From DATKNA01 sp963755755 (GTDB lineage Bacteria; Actinomycetota; Actinomycetes; Actinomycetales; Kineosporiaceae), in the NCBI GenBank assembly GCA_963755755.1, contig CAVWLJ010000009.1, forward strand, positions 231,707 to 295,706: DNA of 64,000 nt, in the 5' to 3' direction. Below the pieces are notes generated by a model. The model was not told the origin of the DNA. It searched no databases and worked only from the letters and a program-made list of their open reading frames with translations. Below, in pieces: positions 1-8,543 of the stretch; position 1 is the stretch's first letter; the number at the start of each line of letters is the position of its first letter. The translations under genes were made by a program, and so were the position numbers.

Positions 1-1623
1 TAGCCGGCCAGCGCCTCCTCCTGGCGGCGCGCCTGCCGCGCCAGGCCGACCACCGCCCGGTCGGCCTGGAACTGCGCGAACGACGTCTCGAGGATCTCCC
101 GGGCCCGGGCGCGGCCGACCTGGTCGACGAGGTTGACGGCCATGTTGTACGTCGGGCGGAAGCTGGAGCGCAGCGGGTAGGTGCGGGTCGACGCCAGCCC
201 GGCGACCGACTCCGGGTCGAGACCCGGCTGCCAGAGGACGACGGCGTGCCCCTCGACGTCGATCCCGCGCCGGCCGGCGCGGCCGGTGAGCTGGGTGTAC
301 TCGCCGGGCGTGATGTCCGCGTGCGTCTCCCCGTTCCACTTCACGAGCTTCTCGAGCACCACCGACCGCGCGGGCATGTTGACCCCGAGCGCGAGGGTCT
401 CGGTCGCGAACACGGCCTTGACCAGGCCGCGGGAGAAGAGCTCCTCGACGACCTCCTTGAACGTCGGCAGCAGCCCGGCGTGGTGCGCGGCGAGGCCCCG
501 CTCGAGGCCCTCCGCCCACTCCCAGTAGCCCAGGACGCCGAGGTCCTCGTCCGGGATGTCCGCGCACCGGACGTCGATGACGCGCCGGATCTCGTCCCGC
601 TCCTCCGGCGTCGTCAGCCGGACGCCCCAGTGCAGGCACTGCTGGACGGCGGCGTCGCAGCCGGCCCGGCTGAAGATGAAGGTGATGGCGGGCAGCAGCC
701 CGGCCCGGTCGAGCTGTCCGATGACGTCGGCGCGGCTCGGGGTCGACCGGCCGGGCAGGCCGCGTGGCGGCCGGCGTCCCTTGCCCCGGCTCGACGCGGA
801 CCAGCCGGCTCTCGTCCCGGGCGAGCCGGAGCAGTTCGGGGTTGACCCGGGCGGGCCCGGGCACGGGGTGGCCGTCGGCCGCGGTGATGGTCGGGACGTC
901 GTCGGCGAACAGGTCGTACATCCGCTGGCCCACCATGACGTGCTGCCAGAGCGGCACGGGCCGGTGCTCGCTGACCACCACCTCCGTGTCGCCCCGGACG
1001 GTGTCGAGCCAGTCGCCGAACTCCTCGGCGTTGCTCACCGTGGCCGAGAGCGAGACGACGAGGACGTCGTCCGGGAGGTGGATGATCACCTCTTCCCAGA
1101 CGGCGCCCCGGAACCGGTCGGCCAGGTAGTGGACCTCGTCCATGACGACGTAGCCGAGGCCGCCGAGCGTCGGGGAGTCCGCGTAGAGCATGTTGCGCAG
1201 GACCTCGGTCGTCATCACGACGATCGGCGCCTCGCCGTTGATCGTGTTGTCGCCGGTCAGGAGCCCGACGGCCTCCGCCCCGTACCGCCGGACCAGATCG
1301 CTGTACTTCTGGTTCGACAGCGCCTTGATCGGCGTGGTGTAGAACGCCTTGCGGCCGGTCTGCATCGCCAGGTGCACGGCGAACTCACCGACGACGGTCT
1401 TGCCGGACCCCGTCGGCGCGGCCACGAGCACGCCCCGGCCGTCGGCGAGCGCCTCGCAGGCCCGGAGCTGGAACTCGTCCAGCTCGAAGGGGTACTGCCG
1501 GCGGAAGGTGCCGAGCGGGCCGTTCTCGGCCCGGGCCCGGGCGGCGGCTCGCGCGTAGCGCTCAGCAGGCGACGGGGATGCCGGCGCTGGGTCCGCCGCA
1601 CGGCCGCCGGCGGTGGACGTCAT
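1..1623 (-). CDS. helY: DEAD/DEAH-box RNA helicase HelY, partial, one frame break
   Basis: Ski2-like superfamily II helicase; the window edge removes the C-terminal part (about 540 of an expected ~900 residues are present). Visible motifs are Walker A APTGSGKT near residue 75, the DEVH box (VMDEVHYLADR), SAT, and motif VI QLTGRAGRRG. The start is the ATG at 1623, 6 nt after a TAGCGT -10 box. The reading frame changes near 780-790, where one extra G in a GGG run restores the family sequence EPGQGRRPPRG; this looks like a sequence error. In Mycobacterium the homologue helY also lies next to tatC, tatA and pafBC, so the order here is conserved apart from an inserted lipid kinase gene. Role in RNA or DNA metabolism is known only from the family. 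Confidence 0.93.
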   Translation of the reverse strand, partial: MTSTAGGRAADPAPASPSPAERYARAAARARAENGPLGTFRRQYPFELDEFQLRACEALADGRGVLVAAPTGSGKTVVGEFAVHLAMQTGRKAFYTTPIKALSNQKYSDLVRRYGAEAVGLLTGDNTINGEAPIVVMTTEVLRNMLYADSPTLGGLGYVVMDEVHYLADRFRGAVWEEVIIHLPDDVLVVSLSATVSNAEEFGDWLDTVRGDTEVVVSEHRPVPLWQHVMVGQRMYDLFADDVPTITAADGHPVPGPARVNPELLRLARDESRLVRVEPGQGTPAATRPARPVDPEPRRRHRTARPGRAAARHHLHLQPGRLRRRRPAVPALGRPADDAGGAGRDPARHRRPVRGHPGRGPRRPGLLGVGGGPRAGPRRAPRRAAADVQGGRRGALLPRPGQGRVRDRDPRARGQHARAVGGAREAREVERGDARGHHARRVHPAHRPRRPARDRRRGARRRPLAAGSRPGVGRRAGVDPHLPAALQLPPDVQHGRQPRRPGRPRPGPGDPRDVVRAVPGRPGGGRPGAAGAPPGGGAGRL

Positions 1624-1629
1624 GGCTCA

Positions 1630-1635
1630 ACGCTA
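1630..1635 (-). promoter_or_regulatory. helY -10 box, leaderless arrangement
   Basis: TAGCGT on the minus strand ends 6 nt before the helY ATG, and no Shine-Dalgarno lies between them. This is the spacing of actinobacterial leaderless transcripts, where the start codon is the 5' end of the mRNA. No clear -35 is visible. Confidence 0.5.
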
Positions 1636-1658
1636 ACCGGTGCCCCTGGATGCGACAG

Positions 1659-2563
1659 TCAGGCCAGCAGAGTCAGCGCGCCCGGGACTGCCTCGCAGGT
1701 CAGCGGCAGGGCGTCCGAAGCGCTCGCCGTCGGCGTAGCCGACGATGCCCTTCTGCTCGGGCAGCGCGTCGATCCGCACCCGAGCGGCGCGGTGGATCCG
1801 GACGCCGGGATGGTCCACGTGCCGGCCCGCGAAGACGCGGGGGAAGATCCGCACGAACTCGAGGCGCGAGATCGGCCCCGCCACCACGACGTCGAGGAGC
1901 CCGTCGTCGACCCGGGCGTCCGGGCTGATCCGCATGCCCCCGCCGTACGCCGGGGCGTTCGCGATCGCGACGAGCATGGCGCGGGGTCCGCACCTCGCGG
2001 CCGTCGAGGTCCAGCACGTAGTGGCGCTCCCGGAAGACGGGCAGCTCGCGGGCGACCGCGAGGGTGTACTTCGCCTGCCCGCGCGGCCACCGCCAGCCGT
2101 TGGCGCGCTCGTTGACGACGGCGTCGAACCCCGCCGCCAGGACGCCGGCGAACCACCGCGTGCTGCCGTCGCCCAGCTCGCAGCGCACCGCGTCGACCTT
2201 CCGTTGCCGCCCCGCGGCGGCGCGGAGCACGGCCGAGGCGGCTTCGGCCGGGTCGAAGGGCAGGCCGAGCTCACGGGCGATGTCGTTGCCCGTCCCGGCG
2301 GGAACGACGCCGAGCGGAGTTCCCGTGCCCGCCACGGCGTTCACGGCCAGGTTGACGGTGCCGTCGCCGCCGAACGCGACGACGCCGTCCACGCCGGCGA
2401 GGACCGCGTCCGCCAGCCTCGCCGCGGTGCTCGCGGCGTCCGGCCCCGTGACGTCGACGACGTCGGCGCCGTCCCTGAGGGCGAGGAGCGCGGCCGCGCT
2501 CCTGCGCACACCACGGCCGCCCCGAGAGGCGGGATTGAGCACGATCGCGAGCCGCGGCCTCAC
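1659..2563 (-). CDS. Diacylglycerol kinase family lipid kinase (YegS/DgkB type), two frame breaks
   Basis: ATP-dependent kinase of the DAGK catalytic family, expected to phosphorylate diacylglycerol or a related lipid at the membrane. The N-terminus reads MRPRLAIVLNPASRGG, with the nucleotide-binding motif FGGDGTVNLAVN near residue 65 and PAGTGNDIAREL near 90. The C-terminal segment contains AYGGGMRISPDARVDDGLLDVVV and ends LPLTCEAVPGALTLLA. Frame breaks fall near 1985 and 1709; the second is one extra C in a CCC run. The gene follows tatC with a 7-nt gap, so it is probably cotranscribed with tatA-tatC. Lipid specificity cannot be read from the sequence. Confidence 0.85.
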
Positions 2564-2570
2564 CGCGGCG

Positions 2571-3464
2571 TCACGAGTGCGTCGGCCGGTCGCCGGCCCC
2601 GGCGTCCACCTCGTCGTCGTAGGGGTCGTACCCGGCGTCGCCGTCCAGCGGGGACGCCTCGTCGTCGGAGAGGTCGCCGAAGCCCGCCGCCGCCGCTCGC
2701 TTGGCGCGGCGCCGATCGTTCAGGAAGGCGATCCCGACGGCGATCATGTAGAGCCCCACCATGGGGAATGCCAGCGCCAGCATCGAACCGGCGTCCGGGG
2801 TGGGCGAGGCGATCGCGGCGAAGAGGAAGCAGAAGAACACCGCGACCCGCCAGGCCTTGGCCAGGGTGGCGGCGCGGACCACGCCGGCCATGTTGAGCCC
2901 GACGAGCAGCAGCGGGATGACGAAGGCGATGCCGAACGCCAGCATGATCTGCAGCACGAAGGTGAAGTAGTCGCTGGCGTTGATGATGTTCGAGGTGCCC
3001 TTGGGCGTGAAGTCCGTCAGGAACCGCACGGCGTTCGGCAGCACGAGCCACGCCAGGCCGATGCCGACCAGGAACAGCGGCACCGCGGCGGCGACGAAGG
3101 CCATCGAGTACCGCTTCTCGCGCTTGGTGAGCCCGGGCACGATGAAGGCCCAGAGCTGGTAGAGCCAGACGGGGCTCGAGACGACGAGCCCGATGTAGAT
3201 CGACATCCTCAGCCGGAGGTTGAAGGACGTCGCGACCTGCTCGAAGTTGAGCGTGACGAGGTCGCCGTGCCGCTGCGCCGCGAGCTCGATGATCGGCCGC
3301 TGCAGCGCGTCGTAGACCGGCGGGTAGAGGAACCAGCCCACGACGCCGCCGATCAGGACCGCGAGACCGGCCTTGAGCAGACGCTGGCGGAGTTCACGCA
3401 GGTGTTCGCGGAGGGGCATGCGCCCCTCGGGATCCCTGGGGCGCCGCCGCAGCGGAGCGGCCAT
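2571..3464 (-). CDS. tatC: Sec-independent protein translocase TatC
   Basis: Polytopic core of the twin-arginine translocase, which binds the RR signal peptide of folded exported proteins. It is 297 residues with the conserved N-terminal MPLREHLRELRQRL near residue 16, six predicted membrane segments, and the family sequence GIAFVIPLLLVGLNMAGVV. The C-terminal tail of about 50 residues is acidic and cytoplasmic, as in many actinobacteria. It lies 18 bp downstream of tatA, and both sit in the helY-pafBC neighbourhood, an arrangement also seen in mycobacteria. Confidence 0.97.
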   Translation of the reverse strand: MAAPLRRRPRDPEGRMPLREHLRELRQRLLKAGLAVLIGGVVGWFLYPPVYDALQRPIIELAAQRHGDLVTLNFEQVATSFNLRLRMSIYIGLVVSSPVWLYQLWAFIVPGLTKREKRYSMAFVAAAVPLFLVGIGLAWLVLPNAVRFLTDFTPKGTSNIINASDYFTFVLQIMLAFGIAFVIPLLLVGLNMAGVVRAATLAKAWRVAVFFCFLFAAIASPTPDAGSMLALAFPMVGLYMIAVGIAFLNDRRRAKRAAAAGFGDLSDDEASPLDGDAGYDPYDDEVDAGAGDRPTHS

Positions 3465-3482
3465 GGCGAGTGCGGGGACGGG

Positions 3483-3755
3483 TCAGACGTCGCGGCGCGG
3501 CTCGCCGGGCGTGCCCGCGCGCTGCTGCTCGTCGTCCACCACGCGACCCTCGTACGGACCCTCGATGGGTTCCGTCGGCCGCTTCACGGGCCGGGGAGCA
3601 TCGTCGTCCTGCATCTGCTTCATCTCGGACTTGAAGATCCGCAGAGACCGGCCGAGGCCACGCGCCGCGTCAGGAAGGCGTCGCCCGCCGAAGAGCAGCA
3701 GGACGATGATCACCAGGATGACGATATGCCAGCCGTCGAACAGATTGCGGAACAT
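3483..3755 (-). CDS. tatA: Sec-independent protein translocase TatA
   Basis: Pore-forming Tat subunit of 90 residues. MFRNLFDGWHIVILVIIVLL gives a single N-terminal membrane segment, followed by the FGGRRLPDAARGLGRSLRIFK amphipathic helix and a charged tail. An upstream in-frame ATG exists, but the start at 3755 is preferred because GAGAGGA lies about 8 nt before it and the protein then begins as in the family. It is transcribed with tatC. Confidence 0.95.
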   Translation of the reverse strand: MFRNLFDGWHIVILVIIVLLLFGGRRLPDAARGLGRSLRIFKSEMKQMQDDDAPRPVKRPTEPIEGPYEGRVVDDEQQRAGTPGEPRRDV

Positions 3756-3825
3756 GGATATGTCCTCTCCCGGGGGTCGGTCAGCGCCATCGTACGTCCT
3801 GTCACCGTCGTCGGGGTCGACGGCC

Positions 3826-4056
3826 TCACGGCGTCCTTCGGGTGGACGACGGGCGATGGTCCGGGATCGGAGGGGCGATGTCGGTCTCCGGGGTGGGTCG
3901 CGCCTCGGCGGCGGCGGTGAGCCGGTCGGCCGCGTCACCGATCTCGGCGAGCAGCCTGCGGCCCTGCCGGTAGACCCGCACGGCCACCAGTGCGACGACG
4001 GCGAGGGCGATCAGGAGGAGCAGCAGCCCGATGAGCAGCACCAGCCACCACGACAC
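3826..4056 (-). CDS. Small single-span membrane protein
   Basis: About 76 residues from a GTG start at 4056. One strong hydrophobic segment covers roughly residues 4-28 (WWLVLLIGLLLLLIALAVVA), followed by a basic RVYRQGRRLL and a helical, alanine- and acid-rich tail rich in proline near the end. I do not recognise a named family. Position between tatA and the pafC side of the cluster suggests a membrane-associated accessory protein, but nothing shows a function. The start is uncertain because no good ribosome-binding site is visible. Confidence 0.55.
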   Translation of the reverse strand: MSWWLVLLIGLLLLLIALAVVALVAVRVYRQGRRLLAEIGDAADRLTAAAEARPTPETDIAPPIPDHRPSSTRRTP

Positions 4057-4111
4057 GGGGAGCAGGCTACCCGGGGTCGACGCCGGTCGGGCCGTCAGGG
4101 AGCGGTGCTGG

Positions 4112-4486
4112 TCAGGACCGGTGCTGCGGGACGCCGAGGTCGTCGCCGGCGACGTGCCGGCCGTGCCGGGGTGCGGCGGCGGCCGCGACGAGGTCGGCCC
4201 GGTCGAGCCAGAGCGCGAAGTCGAGCACGTCGTCGTAGCCGAGGGCGGGGCCGTCGTGGCGCTCCAGCGCCTCGGCGGGCACGGCCCACGGTTCGGCGAC
4301 GACACCGCCGGAGATGAGCAGGGCGACGACGTCGCGGCCCGCGGGCTTGCGGACCTCCTCCAGGCACGAGGCGCACGAGAAGGCGTAGTACGACCACGTC
4401 CTGACCGAGCAGACGACGAGTCGGACCTGGTGTGCGGTGAGTTCGACGTCACCGCACGTGGGGCAGGACGCCTTGATGGTCGTCAT
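4112..4486 (-). CDS. Conserved small zinc-ribbon-like protein of unknown function
   Basis: 124 residues. The N-terminus has CPTCGDVEL (residues 8-16) and a second pair SCASC near residues 37-41, giving a four-cysteine zinc-ribbon pattern. The C-terminal half is acidic and helical (ALGYDDVLDFALWLDRADLV). Proteins of this form occur near pafBC/tat genes in actinobacteria, but no role is known to me. The 174 bp between its start and the pafC stop hold no gene that I can support. Confidence 0.65.
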   Translation of the reverse strand: MTTIKASCPTCGDVELTAHQVRLVVCSVRTWSYYAFSCASCLEEVRKPAGRDVVALLISGGVVAEPWAVPAEALERHDGPALGYDDVLDFALWLDRADLVAAAAAPRHGRHVAGDDLGVPQHRS

Positions 4487-4660
4487 GGTCCGGGCACCTC
4501 CCGCGCGCCTGATCTCGTTCGAGGCGAACCGGTCGACGAGGTTCTGCTTACCCCGATCGATCGGTCGCTACCAGCGAGCACATGAGCACTGTCCGTAACT
4601 CGCCTCTGCATCTTGACACCCACGGAGTAGGTGTGCGGGCAGGACACGAAGACCCGGGGG

Positions 4661-5635
4661 TCAGCCGTTCGGGGAGGCTTCGGGGTAGGCCGCCAGGGCG
4701 GCGGAGGCGCGCACGCGGACCTGTTCTGCCAGGTCAGGCGGGGTCACGACGCGGAGTGCCCCGCCGAGGCGCAGGGCCATCCGGGGCACCCAGTCGGGCG
4801 AGGCGGCCCGCAGCGTGACGCGCAGCCGTCCGTCGCCCAGGTCGGCGACGTTCTCCACCGGGTAGTACGTCGCCACCCAGTGCGCCTCCGGCTCGACGTC
4901 GACGGTGACGACGACGTCCTCCGGCGACGGGGTGAAGAGACGCTCGTCGGCGTCCCGGCTCACGGCGTCCCGCGGCGGGGTGCCGTCGACGTCGAGCACG
5001 GCGATCCCGACGATGCGGTCCAGCCGGAACAGCCGGACCGCTTCCGACCGGTGGCACCAGCCCTCGAGGTACCAGCGGTCCCCCACGTTGAGCACGCGCA
5101 TGGGGTCCACGTCGCGCTCCGTCGTCTCGTCCCGGCTCGGCACGAGGTACCGCAGGTGCAGGCGCCGGCGGTGCTGGAGGGCTTCGCGGGCGGCGGCGAG
5201 GACGTTCTCCTGCGCGCCGCGGGCGAGCGTGGCCGAGACGGCGGACGCCGCCACCGCCGCGTCTCCGGCGGCCGCGGAGAGCTTGGTCAGCGCCGACTCC
5301 AGCGCCGACCGCTCGTGCAGCCCCGGCACCTGGGCGAGCGTCCGGAGCCCCGCGAGCAGGGCGACGGCCTCGTCGACGGAGAGGCGCAGCGGCCGGGCGA
5401 TCGGGTCGGCGTTGCCCAGGTAGACCTGGCCGGACTCCCAGTCGGCCTCGATGAGGTCGTCCGGCATGTGGCCGGGGGTGCCGCACACGAAGAGCAGCTC
5501 GAGGTCACGGACGAGCTGGGTCTCGCTGATCCCGAAGTGCCGCGCCGCCTCGTCCAGGCCGACGCCCTGGCGGTTCAGCAGCCACGGGACCATCGCCAGC
5601 AGCCGGGAGAGCCGCTCGGCGGAGGCCGCGGTCAC
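4661..5635 (-). CDS. pafC: WYL-domain transcriptional regulator PafC
   Basis: Second subunit of the PafBC heterodimeric activator that switches on the RecA-independent DNA-damage response in mycobacteria. It is 324 residues from a GTG at 5635, which overlaps the pafB stop (GTGA). The N-terminal helix-turn-helix is ARHFGISETQLVRDLELL (residues 34-51), followed by the WYL domain with RYLVPSRDETTERDVDPMRVLNVGDRWYLEGW around residues 167-198 and the WCX C-terminal domain. Frame is intact. Confidence 0.93.
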   Translation of the reverse strand: MTAASAERLSRLLAMVPWLLNRQGVGLDEAARHFGISETQLVRDLELLFVCGTPGHMPDDLIEADWESGQVYLGNADPIARPLRLSVDEAVALLAGLRTLAQVPGLHERSALESALTKLSAAAGDAAVAASAVSATLARGAQENVLAAAREALQHRRRLHLRYLVPSRDETTERDVDPMRVLNVGDRWYLEGWCHRSEAVRLFRLDRIVGIAVLDVDGTPPRDAVSRDADERLFTPSPEDVVVTVDVEPEAHWVATYYPVENVADLGDGRLRVTLRAASPDWVPRMALRLGGALRVVTPPDLAEQVRVRASAALAAYPEASPNG

Positions 5636-6633
5636 GAACCCACCCGCTCCCCCGCCTCGTAGCTCGCCGCCGACAGCGCCGCGGAGAGCACGCGCACGAC
5701 CGCCGCGCGGACGTCGGCGGGCTCGAGCGCGACGACGTCCGGACCGTAGCCGGCGATCTCGTGGGCGAGGTCGGTGACGTCGCGGACGGTAACGCGTACG
5801 GCGTCCCAGCCCGGCTCGTCGGAGGGAGCCGCGGAGAGGGCCCGCTGGCGCAGGAGCACGGCGCGACCGGCGCGCACCCGCAGCTCGGCCACGCGCTCGT
5901 CGCGGACCTCGGGCGCGAACGCCACCAGCTCCACGTCGGCGTCGGCGTCCTGCGGGACGTCGTACGAGCCGTCGGGGCCGATGCGCCGGATGCCGCCCTC
6001 GATCCGGGAGAGCCGGAACGAGCGGCGCGCCTGCCGGTCCCGGTCGAAGCCGACGACGTACCAGTACCGGCCGCGGCTGGTCAGCACCCAAGGCTCCAGG
6101 TGCCGGCTGGTCGTCGCCCCCTCCCGCGAGCGGTAGGTGAAGGTGACGGGCGCACGGTCGCGGGTGGCGGCGTAGAGCGGCTCGAACGCGGGCTCGGCGG
6201 CGCGCACCTTCGGCTCGACGCCGACGAGGGACTCGTCGTCGGTGTCCACGCCGAGCGCCTTGAGCTTGACCAGCGCCCGGGCAGCCGGCCCGGCCAGGCT
6301 GGCCTGCTGCCAGACGCGGCTGGCGAGGCCGAGGACGGCGAGCTCCTCGGCGCTGAACTCGACGTCGGGCAGGGCGTAGGCGGTGCGGTCGATCCGGTAG
6401 CCCGTCTCGTCCTCGAACCAGGAGCTGTGGCTGCCGGTCACCAGCGGGACGCCGAGTTCGCGCAGGTCCTCCTTGTCGCGCTCGAACATCCGGTCGAACG
6501 CCTCGGTGGTCGCGCACTCGGCGTACTGCGGCACGGCGGAACGGATCTGCTCCTTCGTCAGCCAGGACCTCGTGGAGAGCAGGCAGATGACGAGATTGAG
6601 CAGCCGTTCGGTACGGTGCGCGGGCGCGGCCAT
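5632..6633 (-). CDS. pafB: WYL-domain transcriptional regulator PafB
   Basis: Partner of PafC. 333 residues: N-terminal winged helix (LTKEQIRSAVPQYAECATTEAFDRMFERDKEDLRELGVPL in part), WYL domain with FTYRSREGATTSRHLEPW and RGRYWYVVGFDRDR, and a C-terminal WCX domain. The ATG at 6633 is chosen over longer in-frame starts because MAAPAHRTERLLNLVICLL matches the family and a TAGCGT -10 box lies 8 nt upstream. It is translationally coupled to pafC by a 4-bp overlap. Confidence 0.93.
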   Translation of the reverse strand: MAAPAHRTERLLNLVICLLSTRSWLTKEQIRSAVPQYAECATTEAFDRMFERDKEDLRELGVPLVTGSHSSWFEDETGYRIDRTAYALPDVEFSAEELAVLGLASRVWQQASLAGPAARALVKLKALGVDTDDESLVGVEPKVRAAEPAFEPLYAATRDRAPVTFTYRSREGATTSRHLEPWVLTSRGRYWYVVGFDRDRQARRSFRLSRIEGGIRRIGPDGSYDVPQDADADVELVAFAPEVRDERVAELRVRAGRAVLLRQRALSAAPSDEPGWDAVRVTVRDVTDLAHEIAGYGPDVVALEPADVRAAVVRVLSAALSAASYEAGERVGS

Positions 6634-6641
6634 CGCCCAGC

Positions 6642-6647
6642 ACGCTA
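6642..6647 (-). promoter_or_regulatory. pafB -10 box, leaderless arrangement
   Basis: TAGCGT on the minus strand lies 8 nt before the pafB ATG with no Shine-Dalgarno between. This is probably the promoter of the pafB-pafC operon. Confidence 0.45.
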
Positions 6648-6677
6648 CCCGAGCGGTGAACCGCCGCGTGCGCGCCT

Positions 6678-6750
6678 GGCCCTGGGACCGCTCAGCCGCC
6701 ACCGCCGAGTCGAATCCACCGCGCGGGCCCCGGCCCTGGGACCGCTCAGC
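6678..6750. repeat. Pair of 19-bp direct repeats in the pafB/DUF3866 divergent region
   Basis: GGCCCTGGGACCGCTCAGC occurs exactly at 6678-6696 and again at 6732-6750, 54 bp apart. The inner GGGACC/GGTCCC is partly self-complementary. The repeats lie upstream of both divergent genes, so they could be a regulator site or a dispersed genomic repeat. Confidence 0.6.
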
Positions 6751-6796
6751 ACGCTTTCGAGGCTCACGTGACCGCCACGCTCCACGGGAGGACGAC

Positions 6797-7905
6797 ATGA
6801 TCCAGTGGCGCGAGGCGCGCGTCATCGCGGGTGCGGGGGTCGTGGGCCGGCGCGGTCGAGCTCGAGGTCGACGTCGCGGGGACGCCCGGATCCCCGGGCG
6901 GCTCCTGCCGCGCGCTCGCGTACCCGGCGCTGGTCGGCGAGCCGCGGGTCGGCGAGCTCGTCCTGCTCAACACGACGGCCCTGGAGGCGGGGCTCGGCAC
7001 CGGCGGGTACGCCTTCGTCGTCGCGATCCCCCGACCGGCTCCCCGTCGATCCGCCGCTCGGGCCGGGGCACCTCGTCAAGGCCCGGTACACGCCGCAGCA
7101 GGTGATGGTCCTCGGCGTGGACGAGCAGGACTCGCCGCACCACGAACTGCTGCGGGACGCCGACGACCTGTCCGGGCTGCCCGTCGTGGTCGCCGACCTG
7201 CACTCGTCCCTGCCGGCCGTGCTGGCCGGCGTCCGGTCGGTGCGGCCGGACGCGCGCGTCGCCTATCTCATGACGGACGGCGGGGCGCTGCCGGCCTGGT
7301 TCTCCCGGACCGTGGCGGGGCTGCGGGACGCCGGATGGCTGGCCGCCTGCATCACCGTGGGGCAGGCCTTCGGCGGTGACCTGGAAGCGGTGACGGTGCA
7401 CTCGGGGCTGCTGGCGGCCCGGCTCGTCGTCGGGGCGGACGTCGCGGTCGTGGCCCAGGGCCCGGGCAACCTCGGCACCGGCACCCGGTGGGGGTTCTCG
7501 GGCGTGACGGCGGGCGAGGCGGTGAACGCGGCGGGCGTGCTGCGCGGGCAGCCGGTCGCGGCGCTGCGGGTGTCGGCCGCGGACGCGCGGGAGCGGCACC
7601 GCGGTCTCTCCCACCACAGCCGGACCGCGCTGGGGCGTGTGGCGCTCGTGCCGGCCGACGTCGCGGTGCTCGAGCCGATCGACGAGTTCTGGGAGTCGGT
7701 GCGTGCCGCGGCGGCCGAGCTGTGCGCGCAGGGCGGCCTGCACCGGCTGGTCGAGGTGCCGGCCGACGGGCTGCGCGAGGCGCTGTCGGCGTCACCGGTC
7801 CGGCTGTCGACGATGGGCCGGGGGCTGGAGGCCGACGAGCCGGCGTTCCTCGCCGCCGCGGCTGCCGGCCGCCACGCCGCCGACCTGCTCCCATCGCCGC
7901 GCTGA
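6797..7905 (+). CDS. DUF3866 family protein, two frame breaks
   Basis: Conserved actinobacterial protein of unknown function, about 369 residues. The N-terminus MIQWREARVIAGAG follows GGGAGGAC at a good distance. The core has VKARYTPQQVMVLGVDEQDSPHHE, AQGPGNLGTGTRWGFSG and HRGLSHHSRTALGRV. Two breaks are visible: one extra G in the GGGGG at 6836-6840 and one extra C in the CCCCC near 7029-7033. Removing one base from each gives a continuous family sequence, so both look like homopolymer errors. It diverges from pafB. The SHHSRTALGR and GPGN motifs suggest a small-molecule or nucleotide pocket, which is inference only. Confidence 0.85.
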
Positions 7906-7940
7906 TCACCCAACTCGCGCTGATCGCCCAACCTCGCGCG

Positions 7941-8002
7941 GATCATGCAATCCGCGTCTGATCGTGGCCGGCCGGCTACAGATCAACGCGGATTGCATGA
8001 TC
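7941..8002. repeat. Palindromic element, copy 1, between convergent genes
   Basis: A left arm GATCATGCAATCCGCGT (7941-7957) is the exact reverse complement of 7986-8002. The right half, from the ACAGATCAACGCGG segment to the end, is identical to that of the element at 32903-32980. It lies between DUF3866 (plus) and the FKBP gene (minus), so it could end transcription from both sides. Two imperfect ~19-bp direct repeats beginning TGATC-CCCAA precede it at about 7902-7940. Confidence 0.75.
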
Positions 8003-8043
8003 AGCGCATGGGAAAGAGAGGGCGCCCGAGGAGGGTGGAGGGT

Positions 8044-8427
8044 CTAGCGGGCGTCGACGAGGTCGACGACGAAGATCAGGGTCTCCCCCGGCCTGATGGC
8101 GCCGCCCGCGCCGCGGTCGCCGTAGCCGAGCCGCGGCGGGATGACGATGCGCCGGCGTCCGCCGACCTTCATGCCCTGGATCCCCTGGTCCCACCCGGCG
8201 ATCACCTGGCCGGCGCCGAGCCGGAAGTCCAGGGGCTGGCCGCGGTTCCAGGAGGCGTCGAACTCCTCCCCCGTCGAGTACGCGACACCCACGTAGTGCG
8301 TCCTGACCGTCATGCCGGCCTTCGCCTCCGTGCCGTCGCCGACGACCTCGTCGACCACCTGCAGGTCCTGGGGCGGCGGGCCGTCGGGGAAGTCGATCTC
8401 GGGGCGCTGCCGCTGGGTCTCGGCCAT
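8044..8427 (-). CDS. FKBP-type peptidyl-prolyl cis-trans isomerase
   Basis: 127 residues. It is a cytoplasmic single-domain FKBP with the hallmark VRTHYVGVAYSTGEEFDASW, VIAGWDQGIQGMKVGGRRR, IPPRLGYGDRG and ETLIFVVDLVDAR. It should catalyse prolyl isomerisation and protein folding. The start MAETQRQRPEIDFP is preceded by AGGAGGAC. FKBP genes between pafA and DUF3866 recur in actinobacterial proteasome loci. Confidence 0.95.
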   Translation of the reverse strand: MAETQRQRPEIDFPDGPPPQDLQVVDEVVGDGTEAKAGMTVRTHYVGVAYSTGEEFDASWNRGQPLDFRLGAGQVIAGWDQGIQGMKVGGRRRIVIPPRLGYGDRGAGGAIRPGETLIFVVDLVDAR

Positions 8428-8543
8428 CGTGTCCTCCTGCTCGTCGGTGTCCGGTCGGTGTCTGGTCTGGGTCGGAATCGCGTCGGTGGTCATGGTGGTC
8501 GCGATCCCGGCGCCTCGCCCGGTCAGCGGGCAGGGGGCCGGGG

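Noticed and set aside
2064..3920. Long open frame on the plus strand across the lipid kinase, tatC and tatA
   Set aside because: It lies opposite well-identified genes and has the Arg/Pro/Ala-rich composition of a high-GC shadow frame.
4487..4660. Promoter with TTGACA near 4612 on the plus strand
   Set aside because: No -10 box at a suitable distance and no plus-strand gene downstream.
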